Source: Kluyvera genomosp. 3 (lineage in GTDB: Bacteria > Pseudomonadota > Gammaproteobacteria > Enterobacterales > Enterobacteriaceae). From it: a stretch of 64,000 bases of DNA. This document shows positions 21,434 to 32,736 of this stretch, in pieces. Each line of letters begins with the position of its first letter. The first letter of the stretch is position 1. Location of the stretch: contig CP022114.1 in assembly GCA_002211745.1 (NCBI GenBank), positions 806,001-870,000 on the forward strand, given 5' to 3'. Under the pieces are notes generated by a model. The model was not told the origin of the DNA, made no database searches, and was given only the letters and a program-made list of their open reading frames with translations. A program made the position numbers and the translations under genes.

Positions 21434-22327
21434 TTAGTCCTGACGCAACACTTTATGCCCATAAGCCAACAGCGCATCGGTGACTTTGCGCATCATACGG
21501 CTTTCCGGCGCAAAGCGGTGCCAGTACAGCATCCGGCGCTGGAACAGTCCTGGCGTAAGGTCAATAAGCTCACCGTTGGCTAACTCTTTCTCAATTTGCA
21601 GATGTGGAATCATGCAGCAGGTGGTGCCTTGACGCGCCAGCTGTACGAAGGCTTCCGATGAGTTAACGATATGGCACGGCACGCTGCCCGGCGGCAGGTC
21701 AAAGTTTTGCTGTAAAAACGCCTGATGCATATCGTCCAGATGGTCAAAGGCCACGGCGGGCGCTTTCAGCAGCGCAGAGCGAGTTACGCCGTTCGGGAAG
21801 TAGCGCTCGGCGAACGCTTTGGAGCCGACAAACAGATAGTCCAGCGCACCGAGCTGATCGACCAGGCAACTTGGCAGCGCCTGCGGCTGAATACTCACCG
21901 CGCCAACCACTTCACCGCGACGCAGACGTTCCTGGGTACGCGTTTCGTCCTCAACCTGAAGGTTCAGGCGAATAGGGGAGTTTGCCAGCACGTCTGCGAG
22001 GGCAGGCAGCAGCCAGGTTGCCAGACTGTCGGCGTTGACCGCCAGCGACAGCAGCAGCGGCGTGGAGCCGGTTTGCTCGTCGCCCAGCCACTCTTCTTCC
22101 AGCAGCTCAACCTGACGCAGCAACGCCAGCAGCTTTTGTCCTTGTTCCGTTGGGCGCGGTGGGACGGTGCGAACCAGCAGCGGCTGCCCGAACATATTCT
22201 CAAGCTGCTTAATGCGCTGAGAAACGGCGGACTGAGTGATGCACAGTTTCTGCGCGGCGCGCTCAAACCCACGTTCCCTGATAACGGCATCCAGCGCCTG
22301 TAGTGTTCTGTAGTCCGGACGTTTCAT
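21434..22327 (-). CDS. argP: LysR-type regulator ArgP (IciA)
   Basis: Transcription activator of argO and several lysine-repressed genes, 297 residues as in E. coli. The N-terminal winged helix-turn-helix reads [19 protein letters not shown], followed by a type 2 periplasmic-binding effector domain. The start [15 protein letters not shown] was chosen over an upstream in-frame ATG because it reproduces the conserved start. It is divergent from rpiA; the 200 bases between them are control DNA. Intact. Confidence 0.97.
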   Translation of the reverse strand: MKRPDYRTLQALDAVIRERGFERAAQKLCITQSAVSQRIKQLENMFGQPLLVRTVPPRPTEQGQKLLALLRQVELLEEEWLGDEQTGSTPLLLSLAVNADSLATWLLPALADVLANSPIRLNLQVEDETRTQERLRRGEVVGAVSIQPQALPSCLVDQLGALDYLFVGSKAFAERYFPNGVTRSALLKAPAVAFDHLDDMHQAFLQQNFDLPPGSVPCHIVNSSEAFVQLARQGTTCCMIPHLQIEKELANGELIDLTPGLFQRRMLYWHRFAPESRMMRKVTDALLAYGHKVLRQD

Positions 22328-22526
22328 TGCTCTGAAATACTCCCCTGTAGGTGTTATCAAGCACTATGACATAAATTTACCCTGGATACAGACGAAATTA
22401 ATTTGCCATTTACTGTGAAGTTCTTCACGAGTTACATCTTTTATTCGCCTGGCCCATGGGTCGAATTATGCCGGGGTTCTGTTCTATAATGCGCGGCAGT
22501 TGATGACACCACAGGCGATAACGATC

Positions 22527-23186
22527 ATGACGCAGGATGAACTGAAAAAAGCAGTAGGCTGGGCGGCCCTTCAATACGTACAGCCGGGTACGATTGTCGG
22601 CGTAGGCACGGGCTCTACCGCGGCGCACTTTATTGATGCGCTGGGCACGATGAAAGGACAAATCGAGGGCGCGGTCTCAAGCTCTGATGCCTCAACCGAG
22701 AAGCTGAAAAGCCTCGGCATCACCGTTTTCGACCTGAACGAAGTTGACCGTCTGGGCATCTACGTGGACGGTGCGGATGAAATTAACGGTCACATGCAGA
22801 TGATCAAAGGCGGCGGCGCGGCGCTGACGCGTGAGAAAATCATCGCCTCGGTGGCCGACAAGTTTATCTGCATCGCCGATGCCTCCAAGCAGGTGGATAT
22901 CCTGGGCCAATTCCCGCTGCCGGTAGAAGTGATCCCGATGGCGCGCAGCGCCGTGGCGCGCGAGCTGGTGAAGCTTGGCGGTCGTCCAGAATATCGTCAG
23001 GGCGTGGTGACCGATAACGGCAACGTGATCCTCGACGTGCATGGCCTGGAGATTCTCGATGCCATCGCGCTGGAAAATGCGATCAACGGCATCCCTGGCG
23101 TTGTGACCGTGGGCCTGTTCGCCAACCGCGGCGCCGACGTCGCGTTGATTGGTACTGCCGACGGCGTGAAAACTATTACTAAATGA
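22527..23186 (+). CDS. rpiA: Ribose-5-phosphate isomerase A
   Basis: Interconverts ribose 5-phosphate and ribulose 5-phosphate, complementing tktA in the pentose phosphate pathway. It has 219 residues, the E. coli length, from [15 protein letters not shown]. Active-site loops are [40 protein letters not shown] and LTREKI. The frame is intact. An in-frame upstream extension of nine codons is not used. Confidence 0.98.
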   Translation: MTQDELKKAVGWAALQYVQPGTIVGVGTGSTAAHFIDALGTMKGQIEGAVSSSDASTEKLKSLGITVFDLNEVDRLGIYVDGADEINGHMQMIKGGGAALTREKIIASVADKFICIADASKQVDILGQFPLPVEVIPMARSAVARELVKLGGRPEYRQGVVTDNGNVILDVHGLEILDAIALENAINGIPGVVTVGLFANRGADVALIGTADGVKTITK

Positions 23187-23193
23187 TCTGACT

Positions 23194-23224
23194 CAGGGGA
23201 ATGGCAAATTCCCCTGTTTTTTTT
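23194..23224 (+). terminator. rpiA terminator
   Basis: CAGGGGAAT and ATTCCCCTG form the stem, followed by eight T. Confidence 0.93.
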
Positions 23225-23450
23225 ATTGAGGCTGAATTTGGTGACTTGTGTCACATTTCAATCTTCCGCCTGATTAACATCCCACATTTATCTTCCCGTT
23301 TAGCATTTTATGCTGGCATTTCCCTCTGCGTGAGGCTTCCTCATGTTGCCGACGCAAACGTTCATATTGCCGCAATAATTTTTTTTGATATGTTGCTTAG
23401 GTGAACTTTCGTTCACCACAACATCAGTAAAACAAAGACGGGACGGGGAA

Positions 23451-24682
23451 ATGGCTAAGGTATCACTGGAAAAAGACAAAATTAAATTTCTGCTGGTTGA
23501 AGGCGTGCACCAGAAGGCGCTGGATAGCCTTCGCGCAGCAGGTTACACCAATATCGAATTTCACAAGGGTGCGCTGGATAGCGAACAGCTGAAAGAGTCT
23601 GCCCGTGATGCCCACTTCATCGGCCTGCGTTCCCGTACTCAACTGACGGAAGAGATCTTCGCTGTTGCTGAGAAACTGGTTGCCGTAGGCTGCTTCTGCA
23701 TCGGCACCAACCAGGTGGATCTGAAAGCCGCGGCTAAACGCGGCGTACCGGTGTTCAACGCGCCGTTCTCCAATACGCGTTCCGTTGCTGAGCTGGTGAT
23801 TGGCGAACTGCTGCTGCTGCTGCGCGGCATTCCGGAAGCCAACGCCAAAGCACACCGCGGTGTGTGGAACAAACTGGCCGCGGGCTCCTATGAAGCGCGT
23901 GGTAAAAAGCTGGGCATTATCGGCTACGGCCACATCGGTACCCAGCTCGGCATTCTGGCGGAATCGCTGGGATGCATGTCTACTTCTATGATATTGAAAG
24001 CAAATTGCCACTAGGTAACGCGACTCAGGTGCAGCATCTATCCGACCTGTTGAACATGAGCGATGTGGTGAGTCTGCACGTACCGGAGAACGCCTCCACC
24101 AAAAACATGATGGGCGCGGAAGAGCTGGCGCTGATGAAGCCAGGTTCGCTGCTGATTAACGCCGCGCGTGGTACTGTGGTGGACATTCCGGCGCTGTGCG
24201 ACGCGCTGGCGCGTAAGCATCTGGCGGGGGCGGCCATCGACGTCTTCCCAACCGAGCCGGCGACCAACAGCGACCCGTTCACCTCGCCGCTGTGCGAATT
24301 CGACAACGTGATCCTGACGCCGCACATCGGTGGTTCAACTCAGGAAGCGCAGGAGAATATCGGCCTGGAAGTGGCGGGTAAACTGATTAAGTACTCTGAC
24401 AACGGCTCTACGCTGTCTGCTGTGAACTTCCCGGAAGTATCGCTGCCGCTGCACGGCGGTCGTCGTCTGCTGCATATCCACGAAAATCGTCCTGGCGTGC
24501 TGACCGCGCTGAACCAGATTTTCGCCGAGCAGGGCGTTAACATCGCCGCGCAGTATCTGCAAACCACGCCGCAGATGGGCTACGTGGTTATCGATATTGA
24601 AGCCGAAGAAGATGTGGCGCAGAAAGCGCTGCAGAGCATGAAGGCGATTCCTGGCACCGTTCGCGCCCGCCTGCTGTACTGA
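23451..24682 (+). CDS. serA: D-3-phosphoglycerate dehydrogenase (one frame break)
   Basis: First enzyme of serine synthesis, oxidising 3-phosphoglycerate with NAD and inhibited by serine at a C-terminal ACT domain. The corrected protein has 410 residues, as in E. coli. Visible are the NAD loop GIIGYGHIGTQLGILAESLG, the catalytic RGTVVDIPAL and HIGGST, and the ACT domain starting HIHENRPGVLTALNQ. A base is missing near 23970. The roughly 225 bases upstream are control DNA, expected to bind Lrp in E. coli. Confidence 0.97.
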
Positions 24683-24700
24683 TTTTCCCGCACTGATGAA

Positions 24701-24731
24701 ACGGGCAGGCCATAGGTCTGCCCGTTTTTTT
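24701..24731 (+). terminator. serA terminator
   Basis: ACGGGCAG and CTGCCCGT form the stem, followed by seven T. Confidence 0.93.
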
Positions 24732-24855
24732 CGCTTTTATGCAACGCGTACATTCACTTTACGTGCCTCGCCGCAAACGGTGATTAAAGGCATTGCCGCG
24801 CATTGTGTCTTAGCCAAAGGGATTTACGATGGGGCTCAGCAGGGGGCTGAAACGG

Positions 24856-24999
24856 CAAAGCCCTACCGAAGCAGGGGCCCTGAAAGGAAAGGGACAATGA
24901 TGAGACTCTTCATCATACTGCTGATTCTGTTAATCATCGCTCTGCCAGCATATTAACAGTATGAACGCAGGAGGGAGGTTCGCCTCCCTCACCCTTTAC
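24856..24999 (-). ncRNA. Sib-family antisense RNA (boundaries approximate)
   Basis: An RNA of about 144 bases antisense to the ibs toxin. On the minus strand it starts GTAAAGGGTGAGGGAGG and ends near GGGCTTTG, the layout of E. coli SibC, which lies in the same interval between serA and fau. Sib RNAs bind ibs mRNA and silence toxin synthesis. The 5' hairpin GGGAGGCGAACCTCCC is present. Ends are set by analogy and could be off by several bases. Confidence 0.75.
24897..24956 (+). CDS. ibs: Ibs type I toxin peptide
   Basis: A 19-residue hydrophobic peptide, MMRLFIILLILLIIALPAY, with the family's double Met, basic third residue and final Pro-Ala-Tyr. Ibs peptides insert in the inner membrane and are toxic when not silenced by Sib RNA. 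GAAAGG precedes the ATG. It lies wholly inside the antisense Sib gene, between serA and fau, as ibsC does in E. coli. Recognised from length, sequence pattern and position. Confidence 0.85.
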   Translation: MMRLFIILLILLIIALPAY

Positions 25000-25047
25000 C
25001 GAGGAATGTAGGTCAAAAAAACGACGCTGTCAATTGCCTGAAACGGC

Positions 25048-25643
25048 CTACCACTGCCAGACTTTTGACGGTGTGATCACCGCGGGAAGGGGATATCCCA
25101 CTGCTCGACCGGCAGCGTGTCAACCTGCTGGCAATCGTGGGCGTAGCCGACGGGCTGGATGCCGTGCTGCTGCCAGTTTTGCAGCGTGCGGTCATAAAAA
25201 CCGCCGCCCATGCCTAACCGTTGCCCCTGTGCATCAAAGGCGACCAGCGGCGTTATCAGCACGTCGAGATTAGCGAGCGGCAGAACGTCACGCACATCAA
25301 GCCTCGGCTCATGGATTTTCAAGCGGTTAACGACCAGCTCACTGTGCGGGTGGTAGTGCAGAAACAGCAGGTTGCCGGGGCTGAACGGGTGAAGCACAGG
25401 CAGGTATACGCGTTTGCCCGCGCGCCAGAGCTGTTCAATTAAGGGCTGGGTGTCGAGCTCGCCGTCAAATGATAAAAACAGCGCAACGGTTTTTGCCATC
25501 ACCACCGGAGGCCAGGCCATCATGCGATCTGCGGCCTGTTCGCCGTAGAGAATTTGCTGCTGGAGCGTGAGCGCACGACGACGTTGCCGGATAAGTTGGC
25601 GAATGTTTTGTCGGGAGTTTTGTTGCTCAGATGAGTGCGTCAT
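25048..25643 (-). CDS. fau: 5-formyltetrahydrofolate cyclo-ligase (one frame break)
   Basis: Converts 5-formyl-THF to 5,10-methenyl-THF using ATP, a folate repair reaction. The corrected protein has about 198 residues. The signature LGMGGGFYDRTLQNW and LSFDGELDTQPLIEQLWRAG are present. One base is missing in the run at 25089-25092; without correction the frame stops early at DIPFPR, with it the usual C-terminus AVITPSKVWQW appears. It lies directly after 6S RNA on the same strand, and ssrS-fau cotranscription is known in E. coli. Confidence 0.94.
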
Positions 25644-25663
25644 AAGACCGGGTAGGTAGAAGG

Positions 25664-25847
25664 GGAATCTCCGAGATGCCGCCGCAGGCTGTAACCCTTG
25701 AACCCTTGGTTCAAGGTGAATGCGTCGTCACAGTTTTAAGGCTTCTCGGACGGACCGAGCATGCTCACCAACCATGGAGCGCCACATTCTTGTGGTATGA
25801 AATATCGGCTCAGGGGACTGGCCCGCTTGCGAACATCTCAGAGAAAT
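25664..25847 (-). ncRNA. ssrS: 6S RNA
   Basis: A 184-base RNA that binds the sigma-70 RNA polymerase holoenzyme in stationary phase by mimicking an open promoter. It starts ATTTCTCTGAGATGTTCGCA and ends GGCATCTCGGAGATTCC, the two ends pairing into the closing stem. Length and sequence are almost those of E. coli ssrS, and the position between zapA and fau is conserved. Confidence 0.97.
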
Positions 25848-25888
25848 TTTTTCTTCACAGCCACTCTACCATAGTAAACTGCAAAGTG

Positions 25889-26955
<1,067 letters not shown>

Positions 26956-27007
26956 ACATAATACCTGCTCTGCTCGTCGCAGCGCGAAGGGATTGAAAGG
27001 AGATGTC

Positions 27008-28322
27008 ATGACACAGCAAGCGTTTCTCCGCCGCCGCCAGGCACTGCTGGCGCAAATGAAGCCAGGCAGCGCGGCGCTGATTTTTGCCGCGCCAGAGGTG
27101 ACGCGCAGCGCGGATTCTGAGTATCCCTATCGCCAGAACAGCGATTTCTGGTACTTCACCGGCTTTAACGAGCCGGAAGCCTTGCTGGTGCTGATAAAAA
27201 GCGATGACACCCACAATCACAGCGTGCTGTTCAACCGCGTTCGCGACCTGACGGCGGAAATCTGGTTTGGCCGCCGCTTGGGCAGGACGCGGCGCCGGAA
27301 AAACTGGGTGTTGACCGCGCGCTGGCATTCAGTGAAATCAACCAGCAGTTGTTCCAGTTGCTGAACGGCCTCGACGTGATTTATCACGCGCAGGGGAATA
27401 TGCCTGGGCTGATGAGATTGTCTTCACCGCGCTGGATAAACTGCGCAAAGGTTCGCGCCAGAATCTGACTGCGCCGGACGCGATGATCGACTGGCGTCCG
27501 ATGGTGCACGAAATGCGCCTGTTCAAGGACAGCGAAGAGATTGATATCCTGCGCCGCGCCGGTGAAATCAGCGCGCTGGCGCATACTCGCGCCATGGAAA
27601 AATGCCGTCCTGGGATGTTTGAATATCAGCTGGAAGGCGAGATTCTGCACGAATTTACTCGCCACGGCGCGCGCTACCCGTCTTACAACACCATCGTCGG
27701 CGGCGGTGAAAACGGCTGCATTCTGCACTACACCGAAAATGAATCGGAACTGCGCGATGGCGAGCTGGTGCTGATTGACGCGGGCTGCGAATACAAAGGC
27801 TACGCCGGTGACATCACCCGTACCTTCCCGGTAAATGGCAAATTCACCCCGGCGCAGCGTGCTATCTACGACATCGTGCTGGCGTCGCTGTACAAGGCGC
27901 TCGAGCTGTACCGTCCGGGCACTTCCATTCAGGAAGTTACCGGCGAAGTGGTGCGTATCATGGTGACCGGGCTGCATGGTCTCGGGATCCTCAAAGGCGA
28001 GATTGACCAGTTGATCGCCGATAACGCGCACCGCCCGTACTTTATGCATGGCCTGAGCCACTGGCTGGGGCTGGACGTTCACGATGTGGGCGTATACGGC
28101 GCTGACCGCTCTCGCGTACTGGAGCCGGGCATGGTGCTGACCGTTGAACCGGGCCTGTATATTGCGCCGGACGCGGACGTACCGGCGGAGTACCGCGGCA
28201 TCGGTGTTCGTATTGAAGACGACATCCTCATTACCGAAGACGGCAATGAAAACCTGACGGCGAGCGTCGTGAAGAATGCGGACGACATTGAGGCGCTGAT
28301 GGCGGCGGCACGCCAGCCATGA
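27008..28322 (+). CDS. pepP: Xaa-Pro aminopeptidase (two frame breaks)
   Basis: Manganese aminopeptidase removing N-terminal residues before proline, 438 residues when corrected. The creatinase-fold metal ligands are in DAGCEYKGYAGDITRTFP, HGLSHWLGLDVHD, VEPGLYI and IRIEDDILITEDG. Bases are missing near 27282 (FGRRLGQDAAPEKLGV is restored) and in the G run at 27393-27396 (HAQGEYAWADE is restored). An AAAGGAGATG ribosome site precedes the ATG. Its stop overlaps the ubiH start by four bases, so the two are translationally coupled. Confidence 0.95.
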
Positions 28323-29495
28323 GCCTGATTATTGTCGGCGGCGGGATGACCGGCGCCACGCTGGCGCTGGCGGTATCGCAGCTGACGGCGGGGCGTCTGC
28401 CGGTGCATCTGGTTGAAGCAGCGGATATCGACGCCGCGCAGCATCCGGGCTTTGATGCCAGAGCGATCGCGCTGGCTGCGGGCACCTGCCAACAGCTGAC
28501 GAAGATTAACCTGTGGCAGGCGATTGCCGACTGCGCCACCCGATAACCACCGTTCACGTGAGCGATCGCGGCCACGCCGGGTTTGTTACGCTGGAGGCGC
28601 AGGACTATCGTCTGGCGGCGCTGGGCAACGTGGTTGAACTCCACGACGTTGGTCAGCGATTGTTCGGCCTGCTGCGCCGCGCTCCCGGTGTGACGCTACA
28701 CTGCCCATCGCGCGTTGCGCAGGTTGAGCGGCAGACTGACGGCGTCAGCGTCACGTTGGATAACGGCGAAACGCTGCACGGCAAGCTGCTGGTGGCGGCC
28801 GATGGCTCGCGATCAACGCTAGGTGAACGGTGCGGAATTCACTGGCAGCAGGAGCCGTATAACCAGCTGGCGGTGATTGCGAACGTCACTACCGCTATCC
28901 CGCATCAGGGGCGCGCGTTTGAACGCTTTACCGAACATGGCCGCTGGCGATGCTGCCGATGTCGCAGAACCGCTGTTCACTGGTGTGGTGCCATCCGCGG
29001 GAACGCCATGATGAAGTGCTCGGCTGGTCCGATTCACGTTTCTGTGACGAATTACAACGTGCGTTCGGCTGGCGTTTAGGTCGTATCACTCAGGCCGGTG
29101 CGCGAAACGTATACCCTCTCTCCCTGACCACCGCGACACGTACGGTTTCGCACCGTCTGGCGCTGGTAGGTAATGCCGCGCAAACGCTGCATCCTATCGC
29201 CGGACAGGGGTTTAACCTTGGCTTGCGCGATGTGATGACGCTGGCAGAAAACCTGGCGCAGGCGCATGCCGCGCGTCAGGATATCGGCGACTATACGTTG
29301 CTCTGCCAGTACCAGCGTCAGCGGGCGGAGGATAAAGCCGCCACCATCGGTGTTACCGATGGGCTGGTGCATCTGTTTGCTAACCGTTGGGCCCCGCTGG
29401 TTGTCGGGCGCAACGTGGGGCTGATGGCGATGGAATTATTTACCCCTGCCCGTGATGTGCTGGCGCAGCGGACGCTGGGCTGGGTCGCCCGTTAA
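28319..29495 (+). CDS. ubiH: 2-octaprenyl-6-methoxyphenol hydroxylase UbiH (two frame breaks)
   Basis: FAD monooxygenase that hydroxylates C4 of the ubiquinone ring. The corrected protein has 392 residues, equal to E. coli. The N-terminal FAD loop is IIVGGGMTGATLALA, the DG motif VAADGSRSTL, and the second FAD motif GNAAQTLHPIAGQGFNLGLR. One C is missing near 28540 and one near 28942. It overlaps pepP by ATGA. UbiI follows after 18 bases, giving two ring hydroxylases in one operon. Confidence 0.95.
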
Positions 29496-29513
29496 GAGCT
29501 GTAAGGAGTGAAT

Positions 29514-30715
29514 GTGCAAAGTGTTGATGTTGCCATCGTAGGCGGTGGTATGGTCGGGCTGGCGGTGGCCTGCGGTTTACAGGGCAGCGGCCTGCGGGTT
29601 GCCGTGCTGGAACAATCGTTACCGCAAGCGTTGGCCGCCGATGCGCCGCCTGCGCTGCGCGTATCCGCCATTAATGCTGGCAGCGAGAAGCTGCTGTCAA
29701 AGCTGGATGTCTGGCAGGCGATTGTCGCCCAGCGCGCCAGCCGCTACCACGGCATGGAAGTGTGGGATAAAGACAGTTTTGGCCGCATTGCGTTTGACGA
29801 TCGCAGCATGGGTTACAGCCATCTGGGGCATATCGTCGAAAATGCGGTTATTCATCATGCACTGTGGCAGAAAGCCGAGCGTAGCGCGGATATCACCCTG
29901 ATGGCGCCTGCGGAATTGCAGCAGGTCGCCTGGGGCGAAAACGAAGCGTTTCTGACGCTGAAAGACGGCGGTATGCTGACCGCACGTCTGGTGGTAGGGG
30001 CCGATGGCGCCAACTCCTGGCTGCGTAACAAAGCCGATATTCCGCTGACGTTCTGGGACTATCGCCATCACGCGCTGGTGGCGACCGTGCGGACGGAAGA
30101 GCCGCACGAGGCGGTAGCGCGTCAGAGTTTCCACGGCGACGGCATTCTGGCTTTCCTGCCGCTCAGCGATCCGCATTTGTGTTCTATCGTCTGGTCGCTG
30201 TCGCCGGAAGAGGCGCAGCGGATGCAGCAGGCGGAGGAAAGCGAGTTCAACAAAGCGCTGAATATTGCTTTTGATAACCGTCTTGGCCTGTGTCAGGTGG
30301 AGAGCGAGCGGCAGGTTTACCCGCTGACCGGGCGTTACGCGCGTCAGTTTGCCGCGCACCGTCTGGCGCTGGTTGGCGACGCGGCGCACACCATTCATCC
30401 GTTGGCGGGCAGGGGGTTAACCTGGGCTTTATGGATGCCGCCGAGTTGATTGAAGAGCTGAAACGTCTGCACGCGCAGGGGAAAGATATCGGCCAGCATT
30501 TTTATCTGCGTCGCTACGAACGCAGCCGCAAACACAGCGCCGCGCTGATGCTGGCGGGAATGCAGGGCTTCCGCGAACTGTTTGCCGGTGAGAACCCGGC
30601 GAAAAAACTGCTGCGCGATATTGGTCTTAAACTCGCCGATACGCTGCCCGGCGTAAAACCACAGTTGATCCGTCAGGCGATGGGCCTCAATGACCTGCCG
30701 GAGTGGCTTCGTTAA
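29514..30715 (+). CDS. ubiI: 2-octaprenylphenol hydroxylase UbiI (one frame break)
   Basis: FAD monooxygenase that hydroxylates C5 of the ubiquinone ring (formerly VisC). It has 400 residues when corrected. Motifs are VAIVGGGMVGLAVACGLQG, VVGADGANSWLR and GDAAHTIHPLAGQGVNLGF. A C is missing at about 30410, inside that last motif. I place the start at GTG 29514 (VQSVDVAIVGG), five bases after AAGGAG, which aligns with the E. coli start; GTG 29508 is two codons upstream. Confidence 0.95.
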
Positions 30716-30730
30716 GTCGCTCACACTTTT

Positions 30731-30752
30731 ACTCCCGGTGGTTCCACGGGAG
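30731..30752 (+). terminator. Probable ubiI terminator
   Basis: ACTCCC-G-GTGG and CCAC-GGGAGT form a stem with one bulge, 15 bases after ubiI; the following tract is only CTTCCCC, so termination may be partial. Confidence 0.5.
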
Positions 30753-31105
30753 TCTTCCCCTCATTTGAAAAATTCTAATTTCACCCATTTTTTCGCATTA
30801 GTTTTATTAATCCATCAAATTTTATGTTACGGGAAAGCCGCCCTGTTTTTCGCAGGAAATATTATCTTATGCTGAATTGTTAACCATTATTGTTAATTAA
30901 ATGTGGGTTAATTCGCTTTTTTCCAGTTGATTACTCTGTATGCTTTTTGGCGACTTTTGGTCATAAGCTAATGTGATGTCCCTTTTTTCCTGATGGTTTA
31001 GCATGGTGTTCGGTGGTAAGTTCAGGGAAAAGAGAACGTTTGCGTCGGTGCCTGGACGGGCGTCGGCGCGTGTTTTTGTGGTGCGATATATTCAACGAGG
31101 ACATG
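30753..31105 (+). promoter_or_regulatory. gcvTHP control region, no gene
   Basis: About 350 AT-rich bases before gcvT. In E. coli the equivalent region binds GcvA, Lrp and PurR and makes the operon glycine-inducible. I see no coding frame or terminator here and cannot place individual operators with confidence. Confidence 0.55.
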
Positions 31106-32199
31106 ATGGCTCAACAAACGCCTTTGTATGACCAGCACGTGTTATGTGGCGCGCGTATGGTGGATTTCCACGGCTGGATGATGCCGCTGCACTATGGGTC
31201 GCAGATTGATGAGCACCATGCGGTGCGTACCGACGCCGGGATGTTCGATGTGTCGCATATGACGATCGTCGATTTGCACGGCCCGCGCACCCGCGAGTTT
31301 CTGCGCTATCTGCTGGCCAACGATGTGGCGAAGCTCACCAAACCCGGCAAAGCGCTTTATAGCGGGATGTTGAACGCATCGGGCGGCGTGATTGATGACC
31401 TGATCGTTTACTACCTCACCGAAGATTTCTTCCGCCTCGTCGTTAACTCCGCCACCCGCGAAAAAGACCTCTCCTGGATTACCCAACACGCTGAACCTTA
31501 TGCCATTGATATCACCGTTCGTGACGACCTGTCGCTGATTGCGGTGCAGGGGCCAAACGCGCAGGCGAAAGCGGGCACGCTGTTTAGTGATGAACAGCGC
31601 CACGCGGTAGAAGGCATGAAGCCGTTCTTCGGCGTGCAGGCGGGCGATTTCTTTATCGCCACCACCGGCTATACCGGCGAAGCGGGCTATGAAATTGCCT
31701 TGCCGAAAGCACAGGCGGCGGATTTCTGGCAGCAGCTGGTCCAGGCGGGCGTGAAGCCTTGCGGCCTGGGCGCGCGCGATACGCTGCGTTTAGAAGCCGG
31801 CATGAACCTGTATGGCCAGGAGATGGACGAAAGCGTCTCCCCGCTGGCGGCCAACATGGGCTGGACCATCGCCTGGGAACCGGCTGACCGCAACTTTATC
31901 GGTCGCGACGTGCTGGAGCTGGAACGTGAAAAAGGCACCGACCAATTAGTGGGCCTGGTGATGACCGAAAAAGGCGTGCTGCGTGGCGAACTGCCGGTAC
32001 GTTTTACCGATGCGAACGGCAATGCGCGTGAAGGTGTGATCACCAGCGGACTTTCTCGCCGACCTTAGGCCATAGTATTGCGCTGGCTCGCGTCCCTCAG
32101 GGCATTGGCGAGACGGCGATTGTGCAAATCCGTAACCGTGAAATGCCGGTGAAGGTCACCAAACCTGTTTTTGTACGTAACGGCAAGGCCGTGGCGTAA
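31106..32199 (+). CDS. gcvT: Glycine cleavage T protein, aminomethyltransferase (one frame break)
   Basis: Transfers the methylene group from the H-protein aminomethyl-lipoate to THF. The corrected protein has 364 residues, as in E. coli. Recognised from [48 protein letters not shown] and [20 protein letters not shown] base is missing near 32046; restoring it converts a premature stop into [20 protein letters not shown] and the normal C-terminus [15 protein letters not shown]. First gene of gcvTHP. Confidence 0.96.
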
Positions 32200-32225
32200 C
32201 CGATTATTATTCTGGAGATTTTTTG

Positions 32226-32615
32226 ATGAGCAACGTACCAGCAGAACTGAAATACAGTAAAGAACACGAATGGCTGCGCAAAGAAGCCGACGGCAGCTAC
32301 ACCGTGGGTATCACCGAGCACGCGCAGGAATTACTGGGCGACATGGTGTTTGTTGACCTGCCGGAAGTCGGCGCGACCGTCAGCGCGGGCGACGACTGCG
32401 CGGTGGCGGAGTCTGTGAAAGCGGCTTCCGATATCTACGCGCCAATCAGCGGCGAAATCGTTGCGGTTAACGAAGAGCTGGGTGATTCACCGGAGCTGGT
32501 AAACAGCGAACCGTACGCCGGCGGTTGGATCTTCAAGATCAAAGCTAGCGACGAAGCGGAAGTTGCCGCACTGCTGGACGCGACCGCATACGAAGCCCTG
32601 TTAGAAGACGAATAA
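32226..32615 (+). CDS. gcvH: Glycine cleavage H protein
   Basis: Lipoyl carrier that shuttles the aminomethyl group between P and T proteins. It has 129 residues as in E. coli. The lipoylated lysine is Lys65 (counting Met) in [19 protein letters not shown]. It starts at ATG 32226, 26 bases after gcvT; a TTG one codon earlier is not used. Intact. Confidence 0.98.
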   Translation: MSNVPAELKYSKEHEWLRKEADGSYTVGITEHAQELLGDMVFVDLPEVGATVSAGDDCAVAESVKAASDIYAPISGEIVAVNEELGDSPELVNSEPYAGGWIFKIKASDEAEVAALLDATAYEALLEDE

Positions 32616-32616
32616 C

Positions 32617-32655
32617 GGTTTTCCCCCTCTCCTCCGGGAGAGGGCCGGGTGAGGG
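32617..32655. repeat. REP-like palindromic repeat between gcvH and gcvP
   Basis: CCCCCTCTCC-TCC-GGGAGAGGG followed by CCGGGTGAGGG, one copy of the same palindromic unit found twice between ygfF and bglA. Extragenic palindromes of this kind are scattered through enterobacterial genomes, often within operons. Confidence 0.7.
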
Positions 32656-32736
32656 TATGTTCGCACTGTCACCCCAAACCTCTTCCTCTGGAAGATGAAA
32701 TCTTAAAATCACCGCACGTTTCAGGAACCATCGCTC

